From UKL13-2 sp038321965 (GTDB lineage: Bacteria; Pseudomonadota; Gammaproteobacteria; Burkholderiales; Usitatibacteraceae), in assembly GCA_038321965.1 (NCBI GenBank), contig JBBQFL010000019.1, positions 1 through 64,000 of the forward strand: a DNA stretch of 64,000 bases. The letters are read 5' to 3'. Position 1 is the first letter of the stretch, and each line of letters opens with the position of its first letter. The notes beneath the pieces are model-generated. The model saw only the letters and a program-made list of their open reading frames with translations, was not told the origin of the DNA and made no database searches. The translations under genes were made by a program, and so were the position numbers. Below are positions 15,178 to 23,914 of this stretch, piece after piece.

Positions 15178-17310
15178 ATGCCTCGAAAAATTTTCGCTAC
15201 TACGGCACTACCTTACGCCAATGGTCCGCTTCATATTGGGCACATCGTCGATCAGCTGTACGGCGATATCTGGGTGCGATTCCAGCGCATGCAAGGCCAC
15301 GAAGTGCATTTTGTGTGTGCAGCAGACACACACGGTGCACCGATCATGCTTCGCGCGGAAGCCGAGGGCATTACGCCCGAGGCGTTGATCGCACGTGTCA
15401 GCGCGGAACACGATCGCGACTGGCAGCACTTCCTGATGAGCTTTGACCACTGGCATTCGACGCATTCGCCAGAAAACGTTGCGCTGGCGCAAGACATCTA
15501 CAAAAAACTCAAAGCTGCCAAGCTGATTGTATCGAAGGAGATCGAACAATTCTTCGATCCCGTAAAAGGAATGTTCCTGCCGGACCGCTACATCAAAGGA
15601 GAATGTCCGAAATGCGGCGCCAAGGATCAATACGGAGATTCATGCGAAAACTGTGGCGCGGTCTATGCGCCGACCGACCTGAAAAATCCTTATTCGACTC
15701 TCACCGGCGCCAAGCCGGTGCTAAAGACTTCCGAGCATTTCTTTTTCAAACTTTCAGACAAAAAATGTGTGCAGTTTCTGCAGGAGTGGACGAAGGAAAC
15801 ACCTTTGCAATCGGAAGTCGTTAACAAACTTGCCGAATGGCTGGGCGATGGTGGAAAAAATCTAAACGATTGGGATGTGTCGCGCGACGCGCCGTATTTC
15901 GGCATTGAAATTCCCGACGCACCCGGCAAATATTTTTATGTCTGGCTCGATGCGCCGGTAGGTTATCTCGCCAGTCTGAAGGCCTATTTCGAATCCGGCA
16001 AAGCCAAAGCCAATGGCGAGAAGCGTACGTTCGACGAGTTCATGGCTGACGATGATGTCGAGCAGTATCACTTTATCGGCAAGGACATCGTTTATTTCCA
16101 CACCTTGTTTTGGCCCGCCATGCTCAAGTTCGCCGGCCGCAAGGTGCCCAATAACGTTTTTGTGCATGGCTTTATTACGTTCAACAGTGAGAAGATGTCC
16201 AAATCTCGCGGCACCGGGGTATCGCCGCAGCAGTACATCAAGCTGGGGCTCAATCCGGAATGGATGCGTTATTACGTCGCAGCCAAATTAAACGGCAAAG
16301 TCGAAGATCTCGATTTCAACCCGGATGATTTCGTCGCACGGGTCAATAGCGACCTGATTGGCAAGTACGTGAATATTGCCAGCCGCTCAGCGGGTTTCAT
16401 CGCCAAGAAATTTAATGGCAAGTTGGGCAAGCCGCAGTTGCCCAAAGATGTGGCGAGCGAGTTTGCCGGTGCGGGCGACGAGATCGGTGGCTATTACGAT
16501 AGCCGCGAATACGGCAAGGCAATCCGCAAGATCATGGCACTGGCGGATTTGGCCAATCAGTATGTCGACGCAAACAAGCCTTGGGAACTCGCCAAACGAG
16601 AGGGCAGTGAAGCTGAATTACTGACGGTGTGTTCGACAGCGGTGACGATGTTCCGCGATCTGACGGTTTATCTTGCACCGGTATTGCCACAACTCGCCGC
16701 AACGGCTGGCGAGATGTTTAATTTCGACGCGTTCGACTGGAAATCCGCGGCAAAGGCTTTGAAAGAAGGGCACGAGATCAAGCCATACAAACATCTGATG
16801 GCCCGCGTTGATCCAAAGCAGATTGACGCGTTGCTTGAGCCACCCGTGAGCGAGCGTACCAAGAAAGCTGACGCCGTCACAACCGACGTGAAATCAACAA
16901 TTGCCGAAGCAAATGTAGCGTCGCCGACGGAATTCGCACTGGTTCCACCTGAGCCGCCAAGACCTGTCGTCATCCAGCCGATTGCAGAGACAATTTCTAT
17001 TGACGACTTTGCGCGTCTCGACTTGCGTGTCGCCAGAATTCTTGATGCCGAATTGGTTGTGGAAGCCGATAAGCTGTTGCGCCTGACGCTGGACCTGGGA
17101 ATAGAACAACGCACGGTATTTGCCGGGATTCGTAGTGCGTACCAGCCAAAGGATTTAGTTGGTCGATACACGGTGATGGTTGCCAATCTTGCGCCGCGCA
17201 AGATGCGTTTCGGTGAATCGCAGGGGATGGTACTTGCCGCAGGGGATGGCACCGGCATTTATCTGCTGTCACCAGATGCAGGTGCAGTACCCGGGATGCG
17301 TATTAAATGA
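15178..17310 (+). CDS. metG: Methionine-tRNA ligase, type 1 with C-terminal tRNA-binding domain
   Basis: 710 residues. HIGH-type motif LPYANGPLHIGHIV, a zinc knuckle CPKCGAKDQYGDSCENCG (about 145-160), the KMSKS-type EKMSKSRGTGV (about 340), the anticodon-binding helical domain, and after a Pro-rich linker (about 575-610) a Trbp111/EMAP-like OB-fold (FARLDLRVARILDAELV to the end). The ATG at 15178 follows a TTG that is also in frame; the former matches MPRKIF starts. The stop overlaps the following release-factor-like gene by four bases (ATGA). Confidence 0.95.
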   Translation: MPRKIFATTALPYANGPLHIGHIVDQLYGDIWVRFQRMQGHEVHFVCAADTHGAPIMLRAEAEGITPEALIARVSAEHDRDWQHFLMSFDHWHSTHSPENVALAQDIYKKLKAAKLIVSKEIEQFFDPVKGMFLPDRYIKGECPKCGAKDQYGDSCENCGAVYAPTDLKNPYSTLTGAKPVLKTSEHFFFKLSDKKCVQFLQEWTKETPLQSEVVNKLAEWLGDGGKNLNDWDVSRDAPYFGIEIPDAPGKYFYVWLDAPVGYLASLKAYFESGKAKANGEKRTFDEFMADDDVEQYHFIGKDIVYFHTLFWPAMLKFAGRKVPNNVFVHGFITFNSEKMSKSRGTGVSPQQYIKLGLNPEWMRYYVAAKLNGKVEDLDFNPDDFVARVNSDLIGKYVNIASRSAGFIAKKFNGKLGKPQLPKDVASEFAGAGDEIGGYYDSREYGKAIRKIMALADLANQYVDANKPWELAKREGSEAELLTVCSTAVTMFRDLTVYLAPVLPQLAATAGEMFNFDAFDWKSAAKALKEGHEIKPYKHLMARVDPKQIDALLEPPVSERTKKADAVTTDVKSTIAEANVASPTEFALVPPEPPRPVVIQPIAETISIDDFARLDLRVARILDAELVVEADKLLRLTLDLGIEQRTVFAGIRSAYQPKDLVGRYTVMVANLAPRKMRFGESQGMVLAAGDGTGIYLLSPDAGAVPGMRIK

Positions 17311-17684
17311 CCGAGCGCGATCTGCCGCTGCGGCTGCCGCCGTACGCGGTGGACCGGGAAACGCTCGAGTTGGAAATACGTCTCGACGCCTACCGAGCTT
17401 CTGGCCCGGGTGGGCAACACGTCAACAAGACAAATTCGGCGATCCGCCTCACGCATCTCCCGTCTGGCGTGGTGGTGATCGCACAAGACTCGCCCTCGCA
17501 GTTTCGCAACAAGGAAACTGCCTTTGAGCGCCTGATCGCGCGCCTTACCAAGCTGAACCATGTGCCGAAAGCACGCCTCGCTACCAAGCCTACGCGCGCG
17601 TCGAAAGAGCGTCGCATCGAAGCAAAAAAAACGCGTGCGACCGTCAAATCTGTTCGTAGCAAGAAGATTGGCCACGACGAGTGA
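17307..17684 (+). CDS. GGQ-domain release-factor-like protein (ArfB/C12orf65 type)
   Basis: 125 residues. It has the peptidyl-hydrolase loop ASGPGGQHVNKTNSAIRL, then LPSGVVVIAQDSPSQFRNK, followed by a strongly basic tail (TRASKERRIEAKKTRATVK...) as in ArfB (YaeJ), which threads into the mRNA channel of stalled ribosomes. There is no codon-recognition domain, so a rescue rather than a termination role is inferred. The N-terminal extension before the GGQ domain is longer than in ArfB and the sequence is as close to the mitochondrial C12orf65 type. It is translationally coupled to metG before it and to acylphosphatase after it. Confidence 0.78.
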   Translation: MTERDLPLRLPPYAVDRETLELEIRLDAYRASGPGGQHVNKTNSAIRLTHLPSGVVVIAQDSPSQFRNKETAFERLIARLTKLNHVPKARLATKPTRASKERRIEAKKTRATVKSVRSKKIGHDE

Positions 17685-17983
17685 GCGGGGACGGCCACAC
17701 TGTTACGGTCAAGGTTTCGATCACGGGCCGCGTGCAAGGGGTGGGGTTTCGAGAATCAATGCGCATCGTCGCTCAAGCACTGGAAATCCACGGCTGGGTG
17801 CGCAATTGTGACGACGGCAGCGTGGAAGCTATCACGCAAGGAAATGAATACGCAATCGAGCAACTGGTGGCGTGGTGCCAGAGCGGGCCGCCGGGTGCAA
17901 ACGTGAAATTCGTTACCGCAGAATTGGTTGAAAGCAGCGAAACGTTTATCGCCTTTACTCGCTGGCCAACCTACAATAAATAA
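17681..17983 (+). CDS. acyP: Acylphosphatase
   Basis: 100 residues starting at a GTG that overlaps the previous stop (GTGA). It carries the acylphosphatase signature GRVQGVGFRESMRIVAQALEI with the catalytic Arg, and GWVRNCDDGSVEAITQG with the catalytic Asn. It hydrolyses acyl phosphates such as 1,3-bisphosphoglycerate or carbamoyl phosphate. It is third in the coupled metG-release-factor-acyP chain. Confidence 0.92.
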   Translation: MSGDGHTVTVKVSITGRVQGVGFRESMRIVAQALEIHGWVRNCDDGSVEAITQGNEYAIEQLVAWCQSGPPGANVKFVTAELVESSETFIAFTRWPTYNK

Positions 17984-18078
17984 TCGGGCAAACTCATTTA
18001 TCGGCGCGGGTTCCGGCCTATTTTCTGCCTGCAAGGCGCGCCAGCTCTAGAGTTTGTCAAAACCACGACAGAGAAACC

Positions 18079-18444
18079 ATGCCGCAAACCGCACGAATGT
18101 GTCATTACGTCGCCATCGCCACGCTCATTGGGCTAATCACACTCTGCCTGGCATGGGAAACCGTGCTTGCCCCCTTGCGGCCCGGCGGCTCATGGCTAAT
18201 GCTCAAAGCAGTGCCGCTACTCGTGCCGCTATTTGGAATACTCCGCGGCAAACGTTACACCTATCAGTGGGCCTCGATGTTTGTCTTGTTCTACTTCACC
18301 GAAGGCGTCGTACGTGCCTGGTCTGATCGTGGGCTGTCCAGCAATCTGGCCGCGACCGAAGTTTTGCTCACACTCAGCTTCTTTGTCGCGGCAATTTTTT
18401 TTGCCCGCTTGACCGCGCCTTCTAGGACTTCTGCTTCGCGCTAA
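18079..18444 (+). CDS. DUF2069-family inner-membrane protein
   Basis: 121 residues with four hydrophobic segments (about 10-28, 40-55, 62-78, 92-110). The WLMLKAVPLLVPLFGILRGKRYTYQWASMF and YFTEGVVRAWSD segments are the typical DUF2069 pattern seen in beta- and gammaproteobacteria. No function is established. Its 3' end overlaps the convergent DedA gene by 23 bases. Confidence 0.8.
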   Translation: MPQTARMCHYVAIATLIGLITLCLAWETVLAPLRPGGSWLMLKAVPLLVPLFGILRGKRYTYQWASMFVLFYFTEGVVRAWSDRGLSSNLAATEVLLTLSFFVAAIFFARLTAPSRTSASR

Positions 18445-19072
18445 ACCCTGACTTGAGAACAGCAACCAGTACAGGCAACAGGCTGATGCCGATAATCGCG
18501 ATGACAAGCAGCCCCTGATTCTGCTTGATCCACGGGATGTTGCCAAAGAAATAACCGAGATACACGAGCGAGCCAACCCACATGACTGCACCAAAAACGG
18601 TATAGGCGATGTATTTCCCCCGGGCCATGACCGACATTCCCGCGACAAAGGGAACGTAGGTTCGTAGAAACGGCACAAAACGCGCGAGTACGACAGCTAT
18701 CGAGCCCCAGCGATCAAAGAATTCATGGGTGCGCTGAAGATGCTTCGGATTGAGTATTTTTGCCTTGTCGTTGACGAAAAATTTCGCGCCAAAGTACCGG
18801 CCAATTTCATAATTGCAGATGTTGCCTAGTACGGCCGCGACTAGCAGCAGTACGACGAGCAAATGCACATCCATCGCGCCTGAAGCGGCCAGCGACCCGG
18901 CGATAAACAGCAAAGAGTCACCGGGTAAAAAGGGCGCCACAACCAGACCGGTCTCAGCAAAAACGATGATGAACAAAATCGCATAAATCCAGGCACCATA
19001 TGCCGCTATCCAGACGGCGAGGTGCCGATCGAGGTGCAGGATGATATCGACAGCAGCGGTGAGCCACTCCAC
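18422..19072 (-). CDS. DedA/SNARE-associated family inner-membrane protein
   Basis: 216 residues. It shows the DedA pattern: ETGLVVAPFLPGDSLLFIAGSLAA near residues 41-64, GNICNYEIGRYFGAKFF, and F.DRWGSIAVVLARFVPFLRTYVPFVAGMSVM with the conserved Arg and Pro residues, plus several membrane segments. Family members are undecaprenyl phosphate or phospholipid transporters needed for envelope integrity. It follows secF on the same strand at a distance of 24 bases, so it may be read with the sec genes. Confidence 0.88.
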   Translation of the reverse strand: MEWLTAAVDIILHLDRHLAVWIAAYGAWIYAILFIIVFAETGLVVAPFLPGDSLLFIAGSLAASGAMDVHLLVVLLLVAAVLGNICNYEIGRYFGAKFFVNDKAKILNPKHLQRTHEFFDRWGSIAVVLARFVPFLRTYVPFVAGMSVMARGKYIAYTVFGAVMWVGSLVYLGYFFGNIPWIKQNQGLLVIAIIGISLLPVLVAVLKSGFSAKQKS

Positions 19073-19096
19073 GAGCGCGGTCCGGTCGGCCGAAAA

Positions 19097-20089
19097 TTAC
19101 TGGCCTGCCGAAATGACCTCCGGATCGCCGTCTTTTTTCACCGGCTTGACGAAATCCTCGCGGGACACGCCAAGGTAGTTTGCAATCGGGCAGGCGACCA
19201 AAACGGAAGAATAAATACCGAAACAGATGCCAATCGTCAATGCCAGTGCGAAATAGAAAAGGCTGGGGCCGCCAAAAATCAGCATGGCCAGCACCATCAT
19301 CTGCGTCAGGCCGTGGGTGATGATGGTTCGTGAAATTGTCCCGGTGATAGCCGCGTCAAAAATCTCCGCAGTAGTTGCCTTGCGCATTTTGCGAAAATTT
19401 TCACGCGCACGATCAAACACCACCACCGATTCGTTTACCGAATAGCCCAGGATCGCGAGTACCGCCGCGAGCACCGGCAGGGAAAACTCCCACTGAAAAA
19501 ACGCAAAGAAGCCCAGGATGATCACCACATCGTGCAAGTTGGCGATGATGGTGGCAACGGCAAATCGCCATTCGAAACGGATAGCCAGATAGATCAAAAT
19601 GCCAATACACACCGCCAGCAGAGCAAGGCTCCCGTCATAAGCGAGTTCTTTGCCAACTTGCCCGCCAACAAACTCTGCGCGAAGTTTGTTCGCTTTAGGA
19701 TCCGTTTTCGCCAATTCAACGTCGTAGTCCAGACCCAACGGAATCAGCGTCTGAATGATGGTATTTTTCTGTTGCTCCATCGCGGTGTTCTGGTCGCCGA
19801 CGCTCGTCTTTAGCGGCAAGCGGATCAGAACATCTTTTGCTGAACCAAATTCCTGCACCGAGACATCAAGGAAACCTTTATTGCTGAGCTCGGTGCGGAT
19901 TTTTTCCAGATTGGCAGCCTGCTTGAACGGCGCTTCAATGACTGTCCCACCAGTAAATTCGATGGAATAGTGAAGGCCCTTTGTCGCCAGGAAAACGACA
20001 GCCAACAGAAAGGTAATTAACGAAATCGCGTTGAACACCAGCGCGTGGCGCATAAACGGAATTGGCTTCTTGATTCTAAAAAACTCCAT
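19097..20089 (-). CDS. secF: Protein translocase subunit SecF
   Basis: 330 residues with six membrane segments. The first leads into the large periplasmic domain (FTGGTVIEAPFKQAANLEKI), and the C-terminal half carries VGKELAYDG, FEWRFAVATIIANLHDVVIILGFF and SVNESVVVFDRARENFRK, the RND-like motifs of SecF. With SecD and YajC, it uses the proton motive force to complete protein export through SecYEG. It directly follows secD (40-base gap). Confidence 0.96.
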   Translation of the reverse strand: MEFFRIKKPIPFMRHALVFNAISLITFLLAVVFLATKGLHYSIEFTGGTVIEAPFKQAANLEKIRTELSNKGFLDVSVQEFGSAKDVLIRLPLKTSVGDQNTAMEQQKNTIIQTLIPLGLDYDVELAKTDPKANKLRAEFVGGQVGKELAYDGSLALLAVCIGILIYLAIRFEWRFAVATIIANLHDVVIILGFFAFFQWEFSLPVLAAVLAILGYSVNESVVVFDRARENFRKMRKATTAEIFDAAITGTISRTIITHGLTQMMVLAMLIFGGPSLFYFALALTIGICFGIYSSVLVACPIANYLGVSREDFVKPVKKDGDPEVISAGQ

Positions 20090-20129
20090 ATTGCTTCCTA
20101 TCTAATTCGGGTCTTGTGGCGAACGTTAC

Positions 20130-22010
20130 CTATGCTTTGGCAGGAGTCAGGCTGGCAGGCTTATGCCAGTTCACGTTGCCAATCGATAATTTTGCGACTT
20201 TCTTCTTGCCACCGTAGATCAGATTCACCAGTCCACGGGACACCATCACTGCGCTGAATACGGAAGTGAGAATGCCCAGACAATGCACCACGGCAAATCC
20301 ACGCACCTGGCCAGAGCCCCAGATAAGCAGGGCCAAGCCGACGATCAGGGTCGTAATATTCGAATCGATAATGGTGTCAAGCGCCCGGTCGTAGCCGGCT
20401 TGTATGGCCATTTGAGGCGACATGCCATTGCGAAGTTCTTCGCGAATGCGCTCGTTGATGAGTACGTTAGCGTCAATTGCCATACCCAGCGCCAATGCAA
20501 TTGCGGCAACGCCTGGCAAGGTTAATGTTGCTTGAAGCATCGACAGCAATGCGACCAGAAAAAGCAGGTTACAGCCCAGTGCCACCACCGACACAACGCC
20601 AAACAACATGTAATAGGCGATCATGAAAACGGTAATTAACGCAAACCCAAGAAGCAGTGAATTCTTCCCTTTTTCGATATTGTCGGCCCCTAGACTTGGA
20701 CCAATCATGCGCTTTTCAATGATCTGCATTTCAGCCGCCAGCGCGCCGGCGCGCAATAGCAATGCAAGATTCTTGGCTTCCTGAGTGTTGGGCATACCGG
20801 AAATGTAGAAGCGTGCACCCAATTCACTATTGATGTTTGGCCAGGTAAGTACTTCGGGCTTGCCTTTTTCGATCATGATCACGGCCATGCGCTTGCCCAC
20901 ATTACCGCGAGTGGTTATCGTCATCGCGCGGCCACCAGCGGCATTCAGCGTAACGTTAACAATTGAGCCACCGCCAGCTTGCTGGTCGAAGCCGGCTTGC
21001 GCATCGGTGATTTTGTCCCCGGTGAACGCGATGGATTTGTAAACAAGTACCGGATAGCCTTTTTCGTCGATGATCTTTTCAGTACCAAACGGCGCAGGTT
21101 CATTTCGATAGCGCTCAAAAGCATCGTAATTCCGCGATGCCGCATGTTCCTCCGCGACCAGGCGGACCTCCAGCGAAGCGGTGCGACCGATCAACTCCTC
21201 GGCCCGCGCTGGATCCTGTACACCGGCAAGCTCCACCAGAATGCGATCAACCCCCTGCTGCTGCACGATCGGCTCCGAAACACCGAGTTCATTCACACGT
21301 CGACGAAGGGCCGTAATATTCTGCTGGATCGCATTCTCCTGCAACTTCTGGATCGTCTCCGGCTTCATCAGTACTGTCAAAACAAATTCGCCGTTGACTT
21401 CGGTGTCCTTCAGCAACAACTCAGGCAGTTGCGTAGTGATTTCCGTCTGCGCACGCAAGAGTTCGGGCTTCTCTTTGAACTTCGCTACCACGCGATCGCC
21501 ATCACGGGAGATACCCGTATAGAAAATCTTCTTGTCGCGCAGCAAGACGCGCACATCTCCAACGTAGCGATCGACGGCCTTATCGAACACGGATTTCATG
21601 TCCACCTGCATCAGAAAGTGCACACCACCGCGTAGATCGAGACCAAGATACATCGGCAACGCATTGATACTGGATAGCCACGCCGGCGAACTAGAAATCG
21701 CCTGTAATGCAACGATATAGCCAGCACCCAGTTTGGCCTGAATTGCTGCCTGACCATTCTTCTGGCTTTCGCCATCCTTGAAACGTACCTTGATCGATTC
21801 TTTTTCGATCAAACTGCTAATAACGTCCACTTTCGCGGCCTTCAATGCTTCGTCTACTTGCTTGAGCGTATCTGCGTCCGCTTTGTTGGCGCGCAATCCT
21901 GAGACCTGGACCGCAGGGACTTCACCAAAAAAGTTCGGCAGGGTGTACAGAAAACCAACGATCAGGGCCGCAACAATGACGGCGTACTTCCATACTGGAT
22001 ATTTATTCAT
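20130..22010 (-). CDS. secD: Protein translocase subunit SecD
   Basis: 626 residues. N-terminal membrane helix MNKYPVWKYAVIVAALIVGFLYTLPNFFG, then YLGLDLRGGVHFLMQVDM, the large periplasmic P1 domain, NELGVSEPIVQQQGVDRILVELAGVQDP, and five C-terminal helices with ALALGMAIDANVLINERIREELR, the proton-relay motif. Length matches betaproteobacterial SecD. It lies between yajC and secF. Confidence 0.97.
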   Translation of the reverse strand: MNKYPVWKYAVIVAALIVGFLYTLPNFFGEVPAVQVSGLRANKADADTLKQVDEALKAAKVDVISSLIEKESIKVRFKDGESQKNGQAAIQAKLGAGYIVALQAISSSPAWLSSINALPMYLGLDLRGGVHFLMQVDMKSVFDKAVDRYVGDVRVLLRDKKIFYTGISRDGDRVVAKFKEKPELLRAQTEITTQLPELLLKDTEVNGEFVLTVLMKPETIQKLQENAIQQNITALRRRVNELGVSEPIVQQQGVDRILVELAGVQDPARAEELIGRTASLEVRLVAEEHAASRNYDAFERYRNEPAPFGTEKIIDEKGYPVLVYKSIAFTGDKITDAQAGFDQQAGGGSIVNVTLNAAGGRAMTITTRGNVGKRMAVIMIEKGKPEVLTWPNINSELGARFYISGMPNTQEAKNLALLLRAGALAAEMQIIEKRMIGPSLGADNIEKGKNSLLLGFALITVFMIAYYMLFGVVSVVALGCNLLFLVALLSMLQATLTLPGVAAIALALGMAIDANVLINERIREELRNGMSPQMAIQAGYDRALDTIIDSNITTLIVGLALLIWGSGQVRGFAVVHCLGILTSVFSAVMVSRGLVNLIYGGKKKVAKLSIGNVNWHKPASLTPAKA

Positions 22011-22090
22011 AGGTGTAAGCTAAGGCTCAGAAAAATCTAGCGGCTATTAATACGATTGGCGACGAATAGCGACGTACGGCGGTGAAATGG

Positions 22091-22417
22091 TTACTTAGTT
22101 ACGTCGTTGAAAGTACCCTTGGGCAACAGTGTCGTCACCGCCTGCCTCTGAATATGGATGATTTTGCCGTCGGCGACCTCGAGCCCGATGTACCCGTCAC
22201 CGATTTTTGCGATACGCCCGATGATACCCATGGCGATCACTTCATCGCCCTTTTGAAGGGCATCCAGCATCAGCTTTTGTTCTTTTGACTTCTTCATCTG
22301 CGGCCGAATCATGAGGAAGTACAAAAGGATAAACATCGCAAAAATCGGCAACATGCCGATCAATGAATCGCTGCCAGAAGGCGCAGCCGTCGCTTGGGCG
22401 TAGGCGTTGGTAATCAT
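22091..22417 (-). CDS. yajC: Preprotein translocase accessory subunit YajC
   Basis: 108 residues from MITNAYAQA at 22417; a longer in-frame start has no family support. One hydrophobic helix (LPIFAMFILLYFLMI) is followed by RPQMKKSKEQKLMLDALQKGDEVIAMGIIGRIAKIGDGYIGLEV, the standard YajC cytoplasmic domain. YajC associates with SecDF; order tgt-yajC-secD-secF is conserved in proteobacteria. Confidence 0.94.
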   Translation of the reverse strand: MITNAYAQATAAPSGSDSLIGMLPIFAMFILLYFLMIRPQMKKSKEQKLMLDALQKGDEVIAMGIIGRIAKIGDGYIGLEVADGKIIHIQRQAVTTLLPKGTFNDVTK

Positions 22418-22573
22418 TAAATTCGGGCTCCGGGTTTGAAATTGGGGTACGCGGCGTGAATATTCCAACTGTGCAATGCTTCGACGGCACTATCGTGAGT
22501 TGGAAGCTTTTTCCTAGAATTCAATAGCTTGTATCGAATACTGGCGGGTAAATTAACCAAAAATTATACCACT

Positions 22574-23686
22574 TCACTGTGGGCCACCGGCACGATCCGC
22601 ATGGAACTTCTCGACAAACGGTGCAAATAGCTGCGTCTCAATGGCTACACGCATTTCACGCATCAATTGCTGGTAATAGAACAGATTGTGAATGGTATTG
22701 AGCCTGGCACCCAGAATCTCGTTGGTGCGCTGTAAATGATGCAGGTAGGCGCGCGTAAAGTTGGTGCAGGTATAGCAGGGGCAACTTCTATCGAGAGGAC
22801 CGGTGTCGTCCTTATGGCGCGAATTGCGAATCTTGACGTCGCCGTGTCTTGTGAACAGCCAGCCATTGCGGGCATTTCTGGTGGGCATGACGCAATCGAA
22901 CATGTCTACGCCCGCCCCGACCGCGGCGACCAAATCTTCAGGGGTGCCAACACCCATCAGGTAACGCGGACTATCAGCGGGCAACTTCGGCGCCGTATGC
23001 GCAAGCACACGCATCATGTCTTCCTTCGGCTCACCCACCGATAGGCCGCCGATGGCGTAGCCATGAAATCCGATGTCGAACAGGCCGGCGAGCGATTCAT
23101 CACGCAAATCCTCATACATGCCGCCCTGCACGATACCGAACAATGCATTTGGATTCTGCAGTTGTGAAAATTCACTCTTGCAGCGTTGCGCCCAACGCAA
23201 TGAAAGCCGCATGGATTCGGCAGCTTCGACGTGCGTGGAGGGATGTGCCGTGCACTCGTCAAACACCATCACAACATCGGCGTTCAGCACTCGTTGTATC
23301 CGCATGGATTCTTCCGGAGACAGGAAACATTTGTCACCATTAATTGGCGACTGAAACGCCACGCCTTGTTCGGTGATTTTTCGCAGGTCGCCTAGGCTCC
23401 ATACCTGAAAACCGCCAGAATCGGTCAGAATTGGCGCATCCCAGGCCATGAATTTGTGCAGTCCGCCATGTTTGGCGATGACGTCGAGCCCTGGCCGAAG
23501 CCAGAGGTGAAAGGTATTGCCGAGTACGATCTTCGCGCCTATCTCGTTGAGTTCAAGTGGACTCATTCCCTTCACTGTGCCATACGTCCCTACGGGCATG
23601 AAAACCGGCGTTTCCACGACGCCATGATTGAGTGTCAAGCGACCGCGTCGTGCGGCCCCATCGGTGGCGAGCAATTGAAATTTCAC
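22574..23686 (-). CDS. tgt: Queuine tRNA-ribosyltransferase
   Basis: 370 residues from a GTG at 23686, giving VKFQLLATDGAARRGRL, aligned with the known MKFELxxTDGxARRG start; the longer frame upstream has no counterpart. Motifs: VFMPVGTYGTVKGM, LTDSGGFQVWSL with the catalytic Asp, GIVQGGMYEDLR, the second catalytic Asp in VDMFDCVMPTR, and the zinc site CPCYTC...H. It exchanges guanine-34 for preQ1 in GUN-anticodon tRNAs. The window also has queG, the last step of queuosine synthesis. Confidence 0.97.
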   Translation of the reverse strand: MKFQLLATDGAARRGRLTLNHGVVETPVFMPVGTYGTVKGMSPLELNEIGAKIVLGNTFHLWLRPGLDVIAKHGGLHKFMAWDAPILTDSGGFQVWSLGDLRKITEQGVAFQSPINGDKCFLSPEESMRIQRVLNADVVMVFDECTAHPSTHVEAAESMRLSLRWAQRCKSEFSQLQNPNALFGIVQGGMYEDLRDESLAGLFDIGFHGYAIGGLSVGEPKEDMMRVLAHTAPKLPADSPRYLMGVGTPEDLVAAVGAGVDMFDCVMPTRNARNGWLFTRHGDVKIRNSRHKDDTGPLDRSCPCYTCTNFTRAYLHHLQRTNEILGARLNTIHNLFYYQQLMREMRVAIETQLFAPFVEKFHADRAGGPQ

Positions 23687-23914
23687 GGCGGTTGAATTCT
23701 GGTGGTTTGTAGAGTGGCGGAGGATAAACGTAATCAGCGGGCTTGCCAAACTACTGGTGAAGTTTTTTTTGCGCGCTGATAAAGTTGACTTGACGCAATC
23801 CATCACATTTTCGTTCTCAACTCCTGACTCGTAAATGTTATATTGGACTTTGCAAATATCGCGGTTTCAATAGCCGTCGAGTGCACCCTTTACCTCCGCT
23901 TAAAAATAGTCCAC

